A stretch of DNA of 64,000 nt from Ga0077555 sp050250755 (lineage in GTDB: Bacteria; Pseudomonadota; Alphaproteobacteria; Rhizobiales; Hyphomicrobiaceae), in NCBI GenBank assembly GCA_050250755.1, contig JBFWOB010000001.1, positions 1 to 64,000 on the forward strand, read 5' to 3'. Below the pieces are notes generated by a model. It saw nothing but the letters and a program-made list of their open reading frames with translations, did not search any database and had not been told where the DNA came from. Positions 25,382-34,415 of the stretch are shown piece by piece. Each line of letters starts with the position of its first letter. The stretch's first letter is position 1. The position numbers and the translations under genes were made by a program.

Positions 25382-26155
25382 TCAGCTCCCCGAGATCCCC
25401 TTGCGCGCCAGAAATTCGGGAAACGCGTCCTTGGCCCTGGCGTTGCACATCACCTCTGTGGTGTAGCGGTGTTCTGCCGACCAGCGGCCAGCGAGGCTTT
25501 CGGCCTGCTGCTCCAGCAGCAACGCCTTCACTCCTTTGACGGCGCCACGGTGATTGCCGGCAATCATCTTCGCGATTTCCATCGTCTTCGCTCGTAGCTG
25601 TTGCTTCGGCACCAGATGATTGAGAAGCCCCATCCGATAAGCTTCTTCAGCTTCCACAATCCGCGCCGTGAACAGCAACTCTTTGGCCTGGGGCCAGCCG
25701 ATCTGGCTCCCTAGCGACCAGGTTGCGTTGATCCTGCCGTACGCGGCAGCGAGGAAGCGGAAGCGCGAGTGCTCACACCCGATTCTTATGTCAAGAGCAG
25801 AAGCGAGTACGGCGGCGCCACCATAAGCCAAGCCATTCATCATCCCAATGACCGGCTTGGAGCAGGACGCGATCTCCAGTGCGCGTCGCGGATTGCCCAT
25901 GCGCTCCTGTTCCTCGGGACTGAAACGCTTGTCGTCCTCGACCTGCTCCTTGATATCGCCGCCCGCCGAGAACGCTTTGTCGCCCGATCCGGTGATCACG
26001 AGGCAACCGATCTCGTCGTCAGCGTCGAGCGCTCTCACCGCGTCGAGCAATTCGGTCCCGAGTTTGCGGTTCATGGCGTTCAGGACGTCAGGCCTATTGA
26101 GTGTGACGATGCCGACGCCGTCCTCACGTTCCAATAAAATATGCTCGTAAGTCAT
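25382..26155 (-). CDS. Enoyl-CoA hydratase/isomerase family protein
   Basis: A 257-residue crotonase-fold protein. The CoA oxyanion-hole segments are intact (AFSAGGDI and MNGLAYGGAAVLA). The two catalytic Glu residues of classical hydratases are not seen: the usual FGxPEI segment reads FLAAAYGRINA and GGTQRL reads SLGSQIG. So it likely catalyses another crotonase reaction such as hydrolysis, decarboxylation or isomerisation. It lies in a catabolic operon, 167 bases after the PrpF-like gene. ATG 26155. Confidence 0.88.
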   Translation of the reverse strand: MTYEHILLEREDGVGIVTLNRPDVLNAMNRKLGTELLDAVRALDADDEIGCLVITGSGDKAFSAGGDIKEQVEDDKRFSPEEQERMGNPRRALEIASCSKPVIGMMNGLAYGGAAVLASALDIRIGCEHSRFRFLAAAYGRINATWSLGSQIGWPQAKELLFTARIVEAEEAYRMGLLNHLVPKQQLRAKTMEIAKMIAGNHRGAVKGVKALLLEQQAESLAGRWSAEHRYTTEVMCNARAKDAFPEFLARKGISGS

Positions 26156-26322
26156 CGCGGATGCCTTGTATCGCTACCTGATGTCGTATGCCCCAGCATG
26201 ACACGTCTGCCGGATTGGTATCGATCGCGAGTTGTCGACGCCGATGCTGGTTCAGCCGAGAGCGGATTTTGGGGCGACGTTCATCCAGAACGTCGCCTTC
26301 GATAGTCGCCCATACTCGGACG

Positions 26323-27477
26323 TTACGTCGTCCGGTAAAGCACCCGCCCTTCGAATAACCGGCGAGCGGTGCGGTAGACAGCGGCGTATTCGGCGACGGG
26401 CTCGGCGCCATCCTTGCTCGCCGTGACCTTGGCATCGACGACGATCCGCCCCGACGGATGCCCGATGCGGATCGACGTGGCATCGGCCGCAAGCCCGCGT
26501 GCCATGGCGTTCGGGATGGAGCCTTCGAGCCGAGTCGCGACCGAGAGGCAGAGGGCGCCAGTGAGTGGCGTCGCGCGGTGTGGCTGGCCGTTCGAGATCA
26601 CGCGCACGGCGATGTCCATGTCGGCGGGGGCGAGCTGCCGCCCGGAGAGCGTCGTCATGGCGACCGGCGGCGCCACGAAAGCGATGCCGGGCCCGCTGAT
26701 GCTGCCGGCCGTTTCGAGATCCGGCGCGATACCCATGGCGACAGATGCCGCGCGCCGTATCGCCTCGAGCTTGGCCATGAGTGGAGCATTGGCTTCGATC
26801 TCTGTCGGTTTCTCGGTGGCGGAGGCGCCGATTGCCTCGGCGGACACATAGCAGACCGGGTTGGCCGCATCGACGAGGCTCGCAGCGATGCAGCCATGGT
26901 CCGGAACGTCGAGCGTGTCGGTGGCGCGGCCGGTCGGCAGCAGTCGCCCGGTGCGCGCGCCTCCCGGCGACAGGAACTCGAGCCGGATCGGCGAGCCTGT
27001 GCCGGCGACGCCGTCGATGGCCATGTCGCCCGACACAGCGGCCTCCTCGCCGTCCATGACGAAGCGGCTGACAATGATCTTCTTCGTGTTGGTGTTGTGA
27101 ATGCGCACGACGGCCTCGCCGCCTGTTGGGCGTGGCACCAGCCCCTCGTCGACCGCGAACGGTCCCATCGCCGAGGACATGTTCCCGCAGTTGCCGCCGT
27201 AGTCGACGTGTGCGCGCTCGATGCGCACCTGTGCGAAGGTATAGTCGATGTCGGCATCGGGTCGGCTCGGAGGGCCGATCACGCAGACCTTCGACAGCGA
27301 CGAGACGCCGCCGCCCATGCCGTCGAGCTGGCGCATGCTGGGATCGGGCGAGCCCATGAACGAGAGAAAGACTGGCGCCCATTCGTCGCGGTTGACAGGG
27401 AGGTCGCGAGCGTGGAGGACGACGGCCTTGGACGTGCCGCCACGCATGAAGACGGCGGGAAGCTTTCTTTGCGGCAT
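26323..27477 (-). CDS. PrpF family isomerase (2-methylaconitate / 4-oxalomesaconate type)
   Basis: A 384-residue PrpF-type protein of the diaminopimelate-epimerase fold. It starts LPAVFMRGGTSKAVV and carries the active-site Lys in SLSKVCVIGP and Cys in YGGNCGNMSSA, with the second domain region ARTGRLLPTG. Members isomerise cis/trans or tautomerise unsaturated tricarboxylates such as 2-methylaconitate, or 4-oxalomesaconate in gallate catabolism (LigU/GalD). The operon has no methylcitrate genes, so a tautomerase-like role is more likely, by inference. No cofactor is needed. Confidence 0.9.
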   Translation of the reverse strand: MPQRKLPAVFMRGGTSKAVVLHARDLPVNRDEWAPVFLSFMGSPDPSMRQLDGMGGGVSSLSKVCVIGPPSRPDADIDYTFAQVRIERAHVDYGGNCGNMSSAMGPFAVDEGLVPRPTGGEAVVRIHNTNTKKIIVSRFVMDGEEAAVSGDMAIDGVAGTGSPIRLEFLSPGGARTGRLLPTGRATDTLDVPDHGCIAASLVDAANPVCYVSAEAIGASATEKPTEIEANAPLMAKLEAIRRAASVAMGIAPDLETAGSISGPGIAFVAPPVAMTTLSGRQLAPADMDIAVRVISNGQPHRATPLTGALCLSVATRLEGSIPNAMARGLAADATSIRIGHPSGRIVVDAKVTASKDGAEPVAEYAAVYRTARRLFEGRVLYRTT

Positions 27478-27648
27478 TGGACGCCTCGCTGTTTGTGGCC
27501 GCGGGCTGCGACCTCAAAACCCGGCAGAAGGCTACGGCGATCGGCGGCGTGATGGAATGGGCTTCCAGTCGGCTGGGTGCCTCGTTGACCCGCTAGGCCC
27601 ACGGCGTCGTGCTCACTCGCGCAAGCATGGCCCCGGAGAAGGCAGCTC

Positions 27649-28512
27649 CTAGCGCGCCTCCGTTGCCGGCAGATGCGCCTTCAGAAAGTTGCGCACCCGG
27701 TGAACGGTTCGCGTCTTGAGCTCCGGCGGATCCTTCCAGGGGTAAACTGTCACCTCAGCATTCGGGGCCAGCGAAGCTATATCGATCGCGACCTGATAGG
27801 CGTGCGCTGGCGTGTCGTCCGGCAGCACCAGGATCGGGGTCTGACAGTTCCTCACGAAGTCGCGAGACACGCTGTAGGCAAAATCTGGCCGTACCCGATA
27901 GAGATTGTGCAGGTATTTCTCGATCGTCTCCGTTGACGTCTCGGGCGATCGCTCGCGGAACTCCCTGCCCCAACCATCTCGGCCGCTATCGTACATGACG
28001 TCCGGGTTCTCCGGCCGGTGTCCGATCGGCTGGCTCAGCACCGCCGCGATAACACGGGCCGGGGCCCTTTCAATCAGCTTGAGCGCAAACGATCCGCCGA
28101 TGCAGTTACCGAAAAACAAGAATTGGCCGACGCCGAGGTGGTCCATGAGCCCGAGCTGGTCATCGGCGAAGGCGTCCCACGGATCGTCGACCGGGATGGG
28201 CCCGGTGGACTCGCCGTTGGTGGCGTTGCGCTGGTCCATGGTGATCACGCGGAAGTCGTTCCTGAACTCCGCCGTCGCATTGATAACCGCATTGCCCCAA
28301 TTAATGATCCGAGAGTTCAGGCCACCGCCCGGAATGACCAAGATCGGAAAACCGGAGCCGATTTCCTGGTAACGAATGCGGACGCCGCCCTTCTGGTAGA
28401 AACCGGTCTTGGCGTCCGATTGCCCCTGATTGGAAAGCACGTGCGGTGCCGCCGTGGCGGTCACCGCGCCGGAGGCGTCGGTTTTCAGGATATGGCGTTT
28501 GTCTGCATCCAT
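27649..28512 (-). CDS. Alpha/beta hydrolase with Cys at the nucleophile position
   Basis: A 287-residue alpha/beta hydrolase. Strand and oxyanion segment are ILVIPGGGLNSRI. The nucleophile elbow is FFGNCIGGSFAL, so the usual GxSxG Ser is Cys, as in dienelactone hydrolase. A likely acid is in ILVLPDDTPAHAY. The terminal His position of standard hydrolases is not clear. GGAGG lies about five bases before ATG 28512. It is 35 bases after the IlvD-family gene and part of the same operon. A similar protein at 34904 shares the Cys elbow. Substrate is unknown; a lactone or vinylogous acid would suit the context. Confidence 0.85.
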   Translation of the reverse strand: MDADKRHILKTDASGAVTATAAPHVLSNQGQSDAKTGFYQKGGVRIRYQEIGSGFPILVIPGGGLNSRIINWGNAVINATAEFRNDFRVITMDQRNATNGESTGPIPVDDPWDAFADDQLGLMDHLGVGQFLFFGNCIGGSFALKLIERAPARVIAAVLSQPIGHRPENPDVMYDSGRDGWGREFRERSPETSTETIEKYLHNLYRVRPDFAYSVSRDFVRNCQTPILVLPDDTPAHAYQVAIDIASLAPNAEVTVYPWKDPPELKTRTVHRVRNFLKAHLPATEAR

Positions 28513-28547
28513 AATATCCTCCAGCCCTGTCGTGCCGCCCGAATGTT

Positions 28548-30416
28548 CTAATTGACTTTACCCACGTCCGGCCGGTGCTTGTTCTTCGGCACGAAGCCGG
28601 ATCGCTCGGCTGGACGTGGCTCGCGCACCCAGACTTCGCGGTTTGGATGCAAGCCACCGCCGCGTGTGGCGGGGACCGCGGTATGTCGTGCGCGGTGCAG
28701 CAGACGCGTATCGGCCTCACCGCAGTTGGGATGGATGCCGCCATTGTCGGCGACCGCCTTCTCCCACGCCGCTTTGCGCTTCTTCAGCACCGCCGGATCG
28801 TTCAGCGCCGTGCAGATAAGCTCGTTCTTGTTGAGGTCAGCGATGATCTCGTCGCCATCCTCGATGAACGCGATCGGACCGCCGAGCGCGGCTTCGGGAC
28901 CGACGTGGCCGATCACCAGGCCGACCGAGCCGCCCGAGAACCGCGCGTCCGTCATCAGTGCCACGACGATACCGCGCTCGCGGCAGAGCGCGGTGATGCG
29001 GGACGTCGGGTCAAGCATCTCCGGCATGCCCGGCGCGCCGCTCGGCCCCTCGTAGCGCACGATGATCATGTCGTTATTCTGGAACTGCTCGGGCGTACGG
29101 TCGAGTGCCTCGAGCAATCCTTGCTCGCCTTCGAAGATGCGCGCCTTGCCGCGGAACATATTGTTCTCGAGCCCACCTTCGACACCGGCAAGCTTGAGGA
29201 TCGCGGAGAAGTCCGGCGACAGGTTGCCACCGAGCACGCGCAAGCCGCCGGTCGGCTTGTAGGGCTTCTCGACCGGATAGATTACTTTGCCATCTGCACG
29301 CTTGGCGCCTAGCCGCTTGACCTGCTGGGCGAGCGTTTCGCCGGTACAGGTCAAAACGTCGCCGTTGAGCAGCCCGGCTTCCAGGAGCTCGCGAACGATC
29401 ACTTGCACGCCGCCGACCTCGTCGATGTCGACCATGGAGTACTTGCCATAGGGTCGTGCGTCAGTGAGCACGGGGACGACATGCTGCGAGAGGTGGTTGA
29501 ACTCCTCCGGCGTCATCACGTCTTTCCAGAAGTCGCCGAAGCCCGCCGCGCGGGCGATCTCGGGCGCATGCAAGGTCACATTGGTCGAGCCACCGATCGC
29601 CATCGCGACAATCACTGCGTTGCGGATGGAATCGCGCACGACGATGTCGCGCGGTTTCAGATCCTTCTCGATCAGGTTCATCAGAAGCTGGACCAGCTCG
29701 GCGGGGAATTCTTTCAGGCGACGCGGATCGTCTGACGGCGGTGCCACCATGTGCAGCGGCTGCATGCCGGCAACGCCGATGAACGTCTGCATGGTGTTAT
29801 AGGTGAACATCCCGCCGCAACTGCCGATGCCGGGGCATGCGTGGCAGGCAATGTGCAGGCGATAGTCGGCGTCAGGGTGTCCGGCGACCTGATAGGCGCT
29901 TACGATATCGAGTTTCTCGCCCGTCGTGGGGTCGGTGCCGGGATGGATCGGGCCGTCCGACATGATGATCGACGGCCGGTTGTGCTCGAGCAGCGCGGCA
30001 AGCGTGCCGACCGGCGGCTTATCGCACGCCACCACCGCGATGGTGCCGGCAAGGCCCGTCGCGCTCAGGTGCTCGCACAGGGCGTCGTGGGTCACTTCGC
30101 GCCCGATCAGCGAATAGCGCATTTCGCGCGTGCCGTTGCGGATGCCGTCGGACGTGGCAATCGTGTACTCTGGCTGGACGAGGCGCAGCTTGAGCTGGCC
30201 GGCCGCGCTACCGATGTGGCTCTTGAGCTGCGCGTGCACCGCTTCAACCTTAGCGACGACGCCGAGGTAGCACTGGCTGTCGCCCTTCGTGCCGACGACG
30301 CCGACCGAGGGCTCGTGAATCAGTTCCGGGTCGGTGCCGAGCTCACGCGCGATCCCAATGGTCTGCGCCGAGCGTCCCGGATGGCGGTCGATGAGCACGA
30401 CATTTGAGTTTTTCAC
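28548..30416 (-). CDS. IlvD/Edd family dehydratase
   Basis: A 622-residue Fe-S dehydratase of the dihydroxy-acid/sugar-acid family. The cluster Cys residues are in GDSQCYLG, VVACDKPPVG and HACPGIGSCGGMFTYNTM, with C-terminal motifs DARFSGGSVGLVIGHVGPEA and FIEDGDEI. It starts at GTG 30416 with GAAGGAAG upstream, since the longer open frame before it is not conserved. It dehydrates a 2,3-dihydroxy acid, probably a sugar acid or branched acid. Because it is inside a catabolic operon rather than the Ilv pathway, a degradative substrate is likely. Confidence 0.93.
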   Translation of the reverse strand: MKNSNVVLIDRHPGRSAQTIGIARELGTDPELIHEPSVGVVGTKGDSQCYLGVVAKVEAVHAQLKSHIGSAAGQLKLRLVQPEYTIATSDGIRNGTREMRYSLIGREVTHDALCEHLSATGLAGTIAVVACDKPPVGTLAALLEHNRPSIIMSDGPIHPGTDPTTGEKLDIVSAYQVAGHPDADYRLHIACHACPGIGSCGGMFTYNTMQTFIGVAGMQPLHMVAPPSDDPRRLKEFPAELVQLLMNLIEKDLKPRDIVVRDSIRNAVIVAMAIGGSTNVTLHAPEIARAAGFGDFWKDVMTPEEFNHLSQHVVPVLTDARPYGKYSMVDIDEVGGVQVIVRELLEAGLLNGDVLTCTGETLAQQVKRLGAKRADGKVIYPVEKPYKPTGGLRVLGGNLSPDFSAILKLAGVEGGLENNMFRGKARIFEGEQGLLEALDRTPEQFQNNDMIIVRYEGPSGAPGMPEMLDPTSRITALCRERGIVVALMTDARFSGGSVGLVIGHVGPEAALGGPIAFIEDGDEIIADLNKNELICTALNDPAVLKKRKAAWEKAVADNGGIHPNCGEADTRLLHRARHTAVPATRGGGLHPNREVWVREPRPAERSGFVPKNKHRPDVGKVN

Positions 30417-30599
30417 AGGGAACTTCCTTCTAACGGCGCAAAGTGTTCGATCAACGATAAGCGATAGCCGGAGGATATCGTGATTGGAAGGGCCACCCGG
30501 CCGGGAACGGTCGCTCGCGGCAAGGAAGGGCTCCCGGCGGCCCGGTAATTGGCGCTCCGAACCGAGAGTAGATCCGACCACGGCATCGTGAGCAGACGA

Positions 30600-31046
30600 T
30601 CAGTCGGTGATACCCTTCCGGCCCTCGATCGTCATCATGGTAGCGGTGAACAAGGCGATGAGGCGTTCCTGGCCATTCTCCTCCGAGATCACTTCGGTCT
30701 GAGTGAGGGTAAGCGTGCGGCCCGCTTTTACGACCTTGCCACGCGCAACAATGCGCTCGCCTTTGGCGGGCGCGACGAGATTGATCTTGAACTCCGTGGT
30801 GAGGACGCCCCGATCTTTTGACATTAAGCTTAAGGCCGCATATCCGGCAGCACTGTCCGCTATGGCGCTGATGGCTCCAGCATGCACGAATCCGTGCTGC
30901 TGCGAGATTTCCGGCCTCGGCCTCAGCGCAATCTCCACTTCGCCCGTTCCAACCTTCACAAGCTCCGCGCCAAGCGTTTTCATCAGGCCTTGCTTTGCGA
31001 AGCTGGCCCGAACCCGATCATCAGTAAACGAATTTTTCGAGCCCAT
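30600..31046 (-). CDS. PaaI family hotdog thioesterase
   Basis: A 148-residue hotdog-fold protein. The hallmark segment HGFVHAGAISAIADSAAGYAAL carries the catalytic loop (HGG-type Gly region and Asp in IADSA) of the PaaI/YigI acyl-CoA thioesterases. The rest, including EFKINLVAPAKG, completes a single hotdog. It is likely to hydrolyse acyl-CoA to release CoA in the same catabolic operon. The gene is 183 bases upstream of the IlvD-family gene, on the same strand. Confidence 0.9.
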   Translation of the reverse strand: MGSKNSFTDDRVRASFAKQGLMKTLGAELVKVGTGEVEIALRPRPEISQQHGFVHAGAISAIADSAAGYAALSLMSKDRGVLTTEFKINLVAPAKGERIVARGKVVKAGRTLTLTQTEVISEENGQERLIALFTATMMTIEGRKGITD

Positions 31047-31213
31047 GTCTCACCTCTGCAACCTGGCAGTTTCGCGCCAGTGCAGCCGATCGGCCAAGCA
31101 CGCCGAGCGCGACCACTGGCGATAAATAGCTCAGCTCGGGAGACGCGAGCCAACTCCTTGAGAAAAAGTTGGCGACCGGAACCTCGCTGGCACAAACGAG
31201 GCCTCCGCGGATT

Positions 31214-32680
31214 TTAGACCTTCCCGTCGAGCGCTCCGGCTATTTCGCGATGTAGCGAGCGGCAAAGCGTTCGGGCTTTGTTGACGGGCACGTTGGTAAA
31301 CCCCAGCAGCAGCCCTCTTTGGTTTGCGCTGCCCATGTATGTCTCGGAAAGCGCATTCACAGCCAACCCGCTCGCGGCTGCAATTTTTGCGATGCGGACG
31401 TCATTGCCGGATGCCGGTATTCGCGCCAGCAGGTGCATGCCGCCGTTCTCCATCTCGATCGACAACAGGTTCCCGAAAGTCTGCAGCAGAGCATCGGCTA
31501 ATGCTTGCCGGCGATCGGCATAGAGGCGACGCATGCGATGCAGATGACGCGCAAACTGTCCGCTATTCAGAAACTCCGCCACCACTGCCTGCATCAGCAG
31601 CCCCGGCGCGGCTGACCTGGCTCTGGCTGCGGCGGCCAGCGGTTCGACGAGAGCAAGAGGGACCACCAGATAGCCGAGCCTCAGTTCAGGTAAGAGCGTT
31701 TTGCTGAAACTGCCCGCATAGATAACCCGGTCATGGCGATCGAGACTCTTGAGAGCCGGCAGCGGACGCCCGCCATAGTGAAACTCCCCATCGTAGTCGT
31801 CCTCGACGATCCACGCGTTCTTCTCTCTCGCCCACTCCAGCAACTGGAGGCGTCGCGGCAACGATAGCGCGACACATAACGGGCTCTGATGCGCGGGCGT
31901 CGTTACGATCATCTTCGCTTTCGGCGCCGAGGCAATGCCCTCTGCAATGTTCAATCCATCCTCGTCGACACCGATCGGAACGACATGAGCTCCGGCCGCC
32001 AGAAGTGCATCGCGCCCAAAAACGTAGCCCGGTTCCTCGAACCAAACCGCATCGCCTGGACGCAAGAGGCTGCGCCCGACCAGGTCGATTGCCGCCTGAT
32101 ACCCGTTTGTAATCAGAATCTGGCCGGGCGAGCACGCAACCCCCCGCGATAGACCGAGATAGCGTGCGATCGCGATCTTGAGCGGGAAATAGCCGTCGTA
32201 ATCGGGATGCCCAATTCCCCCGGCGGGAGAACGGCGCGCGAAGCGGACGATCAAGCGTGACCAGGCCGGTTGTGGAAAGGCATCGAACGCCGGTTGTCCG
32301 AGCTGAAAGGGGGAGACCGGTCCGTCGCCAGATCTGCGCGACGGCCTCGTCTCCGTCTTGTGAGAGGCTATCGGCGCGACAAGACGCGCCGATGCGTCAC
32401 CGCCTGAAAGAGAATGGGCGACAACGCTTCCCTGTTGTCCGCGGCGCTCGATATAACCTTCAGCCAGCAATAGACCATAGGCGTCCTCGACCGTGCCGCG
32501 CGCGACGCCGAGGTCGCTTGCCAATTCGCGCGCCGAAGGCAGGCGAGAACCGGGCTGATAAGATCCAGTAGCAATACCGCGACGCACTCTCTCGTAAATT
32601 TGCCGATAAATCGGCGTTGCACCGCCACGCGACACGGTTTTGATGAGTGCCCGTCTGGCGGACTGCTGAGGCGTCCTCAT
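31214..32680 (-). CDS. MocR/PdxR-like GntR regulator with aminotransferase domain
   Basis: A 488-residue fusion. Residues about 20-90 are a GntR-type winged helix (PIYRQIYERVRRGIATGSYQ, then LASDLGVARGTVEDAY). From about 120 to the end comes a fold-type I aminotransferase domain, with WIVEDDYDGEFHYGG (PLP ring Asp/Tyr) and the PLP Lys in YAGSFSKTLLPELRLGYLV. MocR regulators use PLP or an amino acid ligand to control vitamin B6, GABA or taurine genes. It is divergent from the CMD-GNAT-azoreductase operon (about 96 bases between starts), its most likely target, and lies upstream of the thioesterase gene. Confidence 0.93.
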   Translation of the reverse strand: MRTPQQSARRALIKTVSRGGATPIYRQIYERVRRGIATGSYQPGSRLPSARELASDLGVARGTVEDAYGLLLAEGYIERRGQQGSVVAHSLSGGDASARLVAPIASHKTETRPSRRSGDGPVSPFQLGQPAFDAFPQPAWSRLIVRFARRSPAGGIGHPDYDGYFPLKIAIARYLGLSRGVACSPGQILITNGYQAAIDLVGRSLLRPGDAVWFEEPGYVFGRDALLAAGAHVVPIGVDEDGLNIAEGIASAPKAKMIVTTPAHQSPLCVALSLPRRLQLLEWAREKNAWIVEDDYDGEFHYGGRPLPALKSLDRHDRVIYAGSFSKTLLPELRLGYLVVPLALVEPLAAAARARSAAPGLLMQAVVAEFLNSGQFARHLHRMRRLYADRRQALADALLQTFGNLLSIEMENGGMHLLARIPASGNDVRIAKIAAASGLAVNALSETYMGSANQRGLLLGFTNVPVNKARTLCRSLHREIAGALDGKV

Positions 32681-32776
32681 GGATTACTCATTTTTCGCAA
32701 TCTTGGTCCTTTGACATATACCATTATCGATTAGCCTCGTGGCTCAGAACCGCAATGCTGCGGAATGGAGGTGAGA

Positions 32777-33253
32777 ATGTTCGAGCCGCGACTTCGCTAC
32801 GCAGAGCTTGCCCCTGCTGCAAGAAAAGCCGTTATGACTGTCGACAGCTACGTGCACAATAGCGGGTTGGAGATAGGGCTGATCGAGTTGATCAAGCTCA
32901 GAGCGTCGCAGATCAATCAATGCGCGTTCTGCATTGACAAGCACTCCAAGGACGCTCGACGCTTTGGCGAGACGGCACAACGGCTCGATCTGCTCGCGGC
33001 TTGGCACGAGTCACCCATATACTCGCCGCGAGAGCGCGCCGCTCTGGCCTGGACCGAGGCGCTGACCAGGCTCAGCATCGATGGAGCTCCCGACGATCTC
33101 TTCCAGGATTTGAAGCAGCATTTCTCGGATAAGGAGATCGTGGATCTCACCGTCCTTGTCGGCCACATCAATCTACTGAATCGGATCGGTGTTGGTTTCC
33201 GCTTGCAGCACCCTGTCTCGATGCCTGCCCAACACGAGGCGTCCAGTGCTTAG
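32777..33253 (+). CDS. AhpD-like carboxymuconolactone decarboxylase family protein
   Basis: A 158-residue CMD-fold protein with the redox motif CAFCIDKHSKDARR (CxxC with the neighbouring His), typical of AhpD-type alkylhydroperoxidases. ATG 32777 is preferred over the ATG at 32765 because GGAGGTGA lies just before it. The gene is the first of an operon with GNAT and azoreductase genes: its stop overlaps the next start by 8 bases. It likely reduces organic peroxides or acts on an oxidised metabolite; the MocR gene is divergent. Confidence 0.9.
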   Translation: MFEPRLRYAELAPAARKAVMTVDSYVHNSGLEIGLIELIKLRASQINQCAFCIDKHSKDARRFGETAQRLDLLAAWHESPIYSPRERAALAWTEALTRLSIDGAPDDLFQDLKQHFSDKEIVDLTVLVGHINLLNRIGVGFRLQHPVSMPAQHEASSA

Positions 33254-33683
33254 GCCCGTGCTGCGCCATGCCGACACCATCGCCGATCTGGCCGCGTGCT
33301 ATCCGGTGATGCGTGAGCTGCGACCGAAGCTGCTGAGCGAGGCAGAATTCATCGCGCGCGCGGAACGTCAAGCCGGCGACGGTTACCGCCTGCTTGCGGC
33401 CTGGAACGGAGATCATGTTGTTGGGCTTGCCGGCTATCGTCTGCAGGAGAATTTGATCTACGGCCGCTTCATCTATGTCGACGATCTCGTCGTTGCGGCC
33501 GCCGAGCGGCGCGGCGGCATTGGCGCGCTTCTTCTTGACGGCGTATCGAAAGAATGCCGCCGCCAGGATGTGCCGACGCTCGTCCTCGACACGGCGATCG
33601 ACAATAGTCTCGGGCAACGGTTCTATTTCAGGTATGGTATGCTGACCCGCGGCCTGCGATTCTCGATGCAGGTAACGCCATGA
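33246..33683 (+). CDS. GNAT family acetyltransferase
   Basis: A 145-residue acetyltransferase with the GNAT core: strand VVGLAGYRL, FIYVDDLVVAAAERRGGIGALLLDGV (motif A, acetyl-CoA pyrophosphate loop RRGGIG) and the C-terminal FYFRYGM strand. It starts at GTG 33246 with GAGG six bases before it, overlapping the upstream stop. The longer frame back to 33189 would run inside the CMD gene. The pairing with a CMD-family gene under a MocR regulator is known in Rhizobiales; substrate unknown. Confidence 0.85.
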   Translation: MLRPVLRHADTIADLAACYPVMRELRPKLLSEAEFIARAERQAGDGYRLLAAWNGDHVVGLAGYRLQENLIYGRFIYVDDLVVAAAERRGGIGALLLDGVSKECRRQDVPTLVLDTAIDNSLGQRFYFRYGMLTRGLRFSMQVTP

Positions 33684-34294
33684 CTTACCTTTTGCGGATC
33701 GATGTCAGTCCGCGTGCCTGCGTCTCCCACAGCCGCCGGTTCGCCAACGAGGCCATGGCGCGCCTGCTTGCTCTCCATAATATCGAGCGGGTGGTTCATC
33801 GCGATATTGCAAGTGATCCAGTCCCCCCGATTGAAGAGACGTACGTCCGCGCGATGCTGGCGCACACCTCGCGGGAGGCATCAATCGCCGTGTCGGCATT
33901 GGCCTTTTCGGAGAAGCTGATCGACGAGCTTGACGCCGCGTGTGCGCTGCTGATCAGCACTCCAGTGCACAATTACACGGTTCCCGCCGCGCTGAAGCTC
34001 TGGATCGACCACATTGTTCGCGTGGGACGAACATTCAAAAGCACTCCGACAGGCAAGGTCGGAACCCTTTTCGATCGGCCGACGCTGATCGTTTCTGCTG
34101 CCGGCGGATACTTCCGGAACGGAGCGGCGGCACAACCCGATTTCTTCACGCCCTACGTCAATGCCGTTCTGGCCACCATTGGCATTTATAGCGTGAGGCA
34201 CATTCGTCTTGAGGGCTTGGCGCGAGGCGATGAAGCAGTATGCCGGGCATACGCCAACGCGCGCGAGGAATTGTCGCTTCTACGAACGGCATGA
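33680..34294 (+). CDS. FMN-dependent NADH-azoreductase/quinone reductase (AzoR-like)
   Basis: A 204-residue flavodoxin-fold protein. It has the FMN phosphate loop RIDVSPRACVSHSR, the STPVHNYTVPAALKLWIDH segment that is the AzoR signature, and SAAGGYF near the flavin ring. It overlaps the GNAT gene by four bases (ATGA). It reduces azo dyes or quinones using NADH in vitro; its physiological role here is probably detoxification with the AhpD-like protein, as inference. Confidence 0.92.
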   Translation: MTYLLRIDVSPRACVSHSRRFANEAMARLLALHNIERVVHRDIASDPVPPIEETYVRAMLAHTSREASIAVSALAFSEKLIDELDAACALLISTPVHNYTVPAALKLWIDHIVRVGRTFKSTPTGKVGTLFDRPTLIVSAAGGYFRNGAAAQPDFFTPYVNAVLATIGIYSVRHIRLEGLARGDEAVCRAYANAREELSLLRTA

Positions 34295-34415
34295 TCTCTT
34301 GTTGAAACGCACGCGTCTGCTACCCATAGCGCCCGAATTCATCGCCGCGCCATCAAAGGCGATTGCCATCGAGAGTCCTGGATGGCGCCGATGTTACGGC
34401 GCCATCTGGAGCAGA

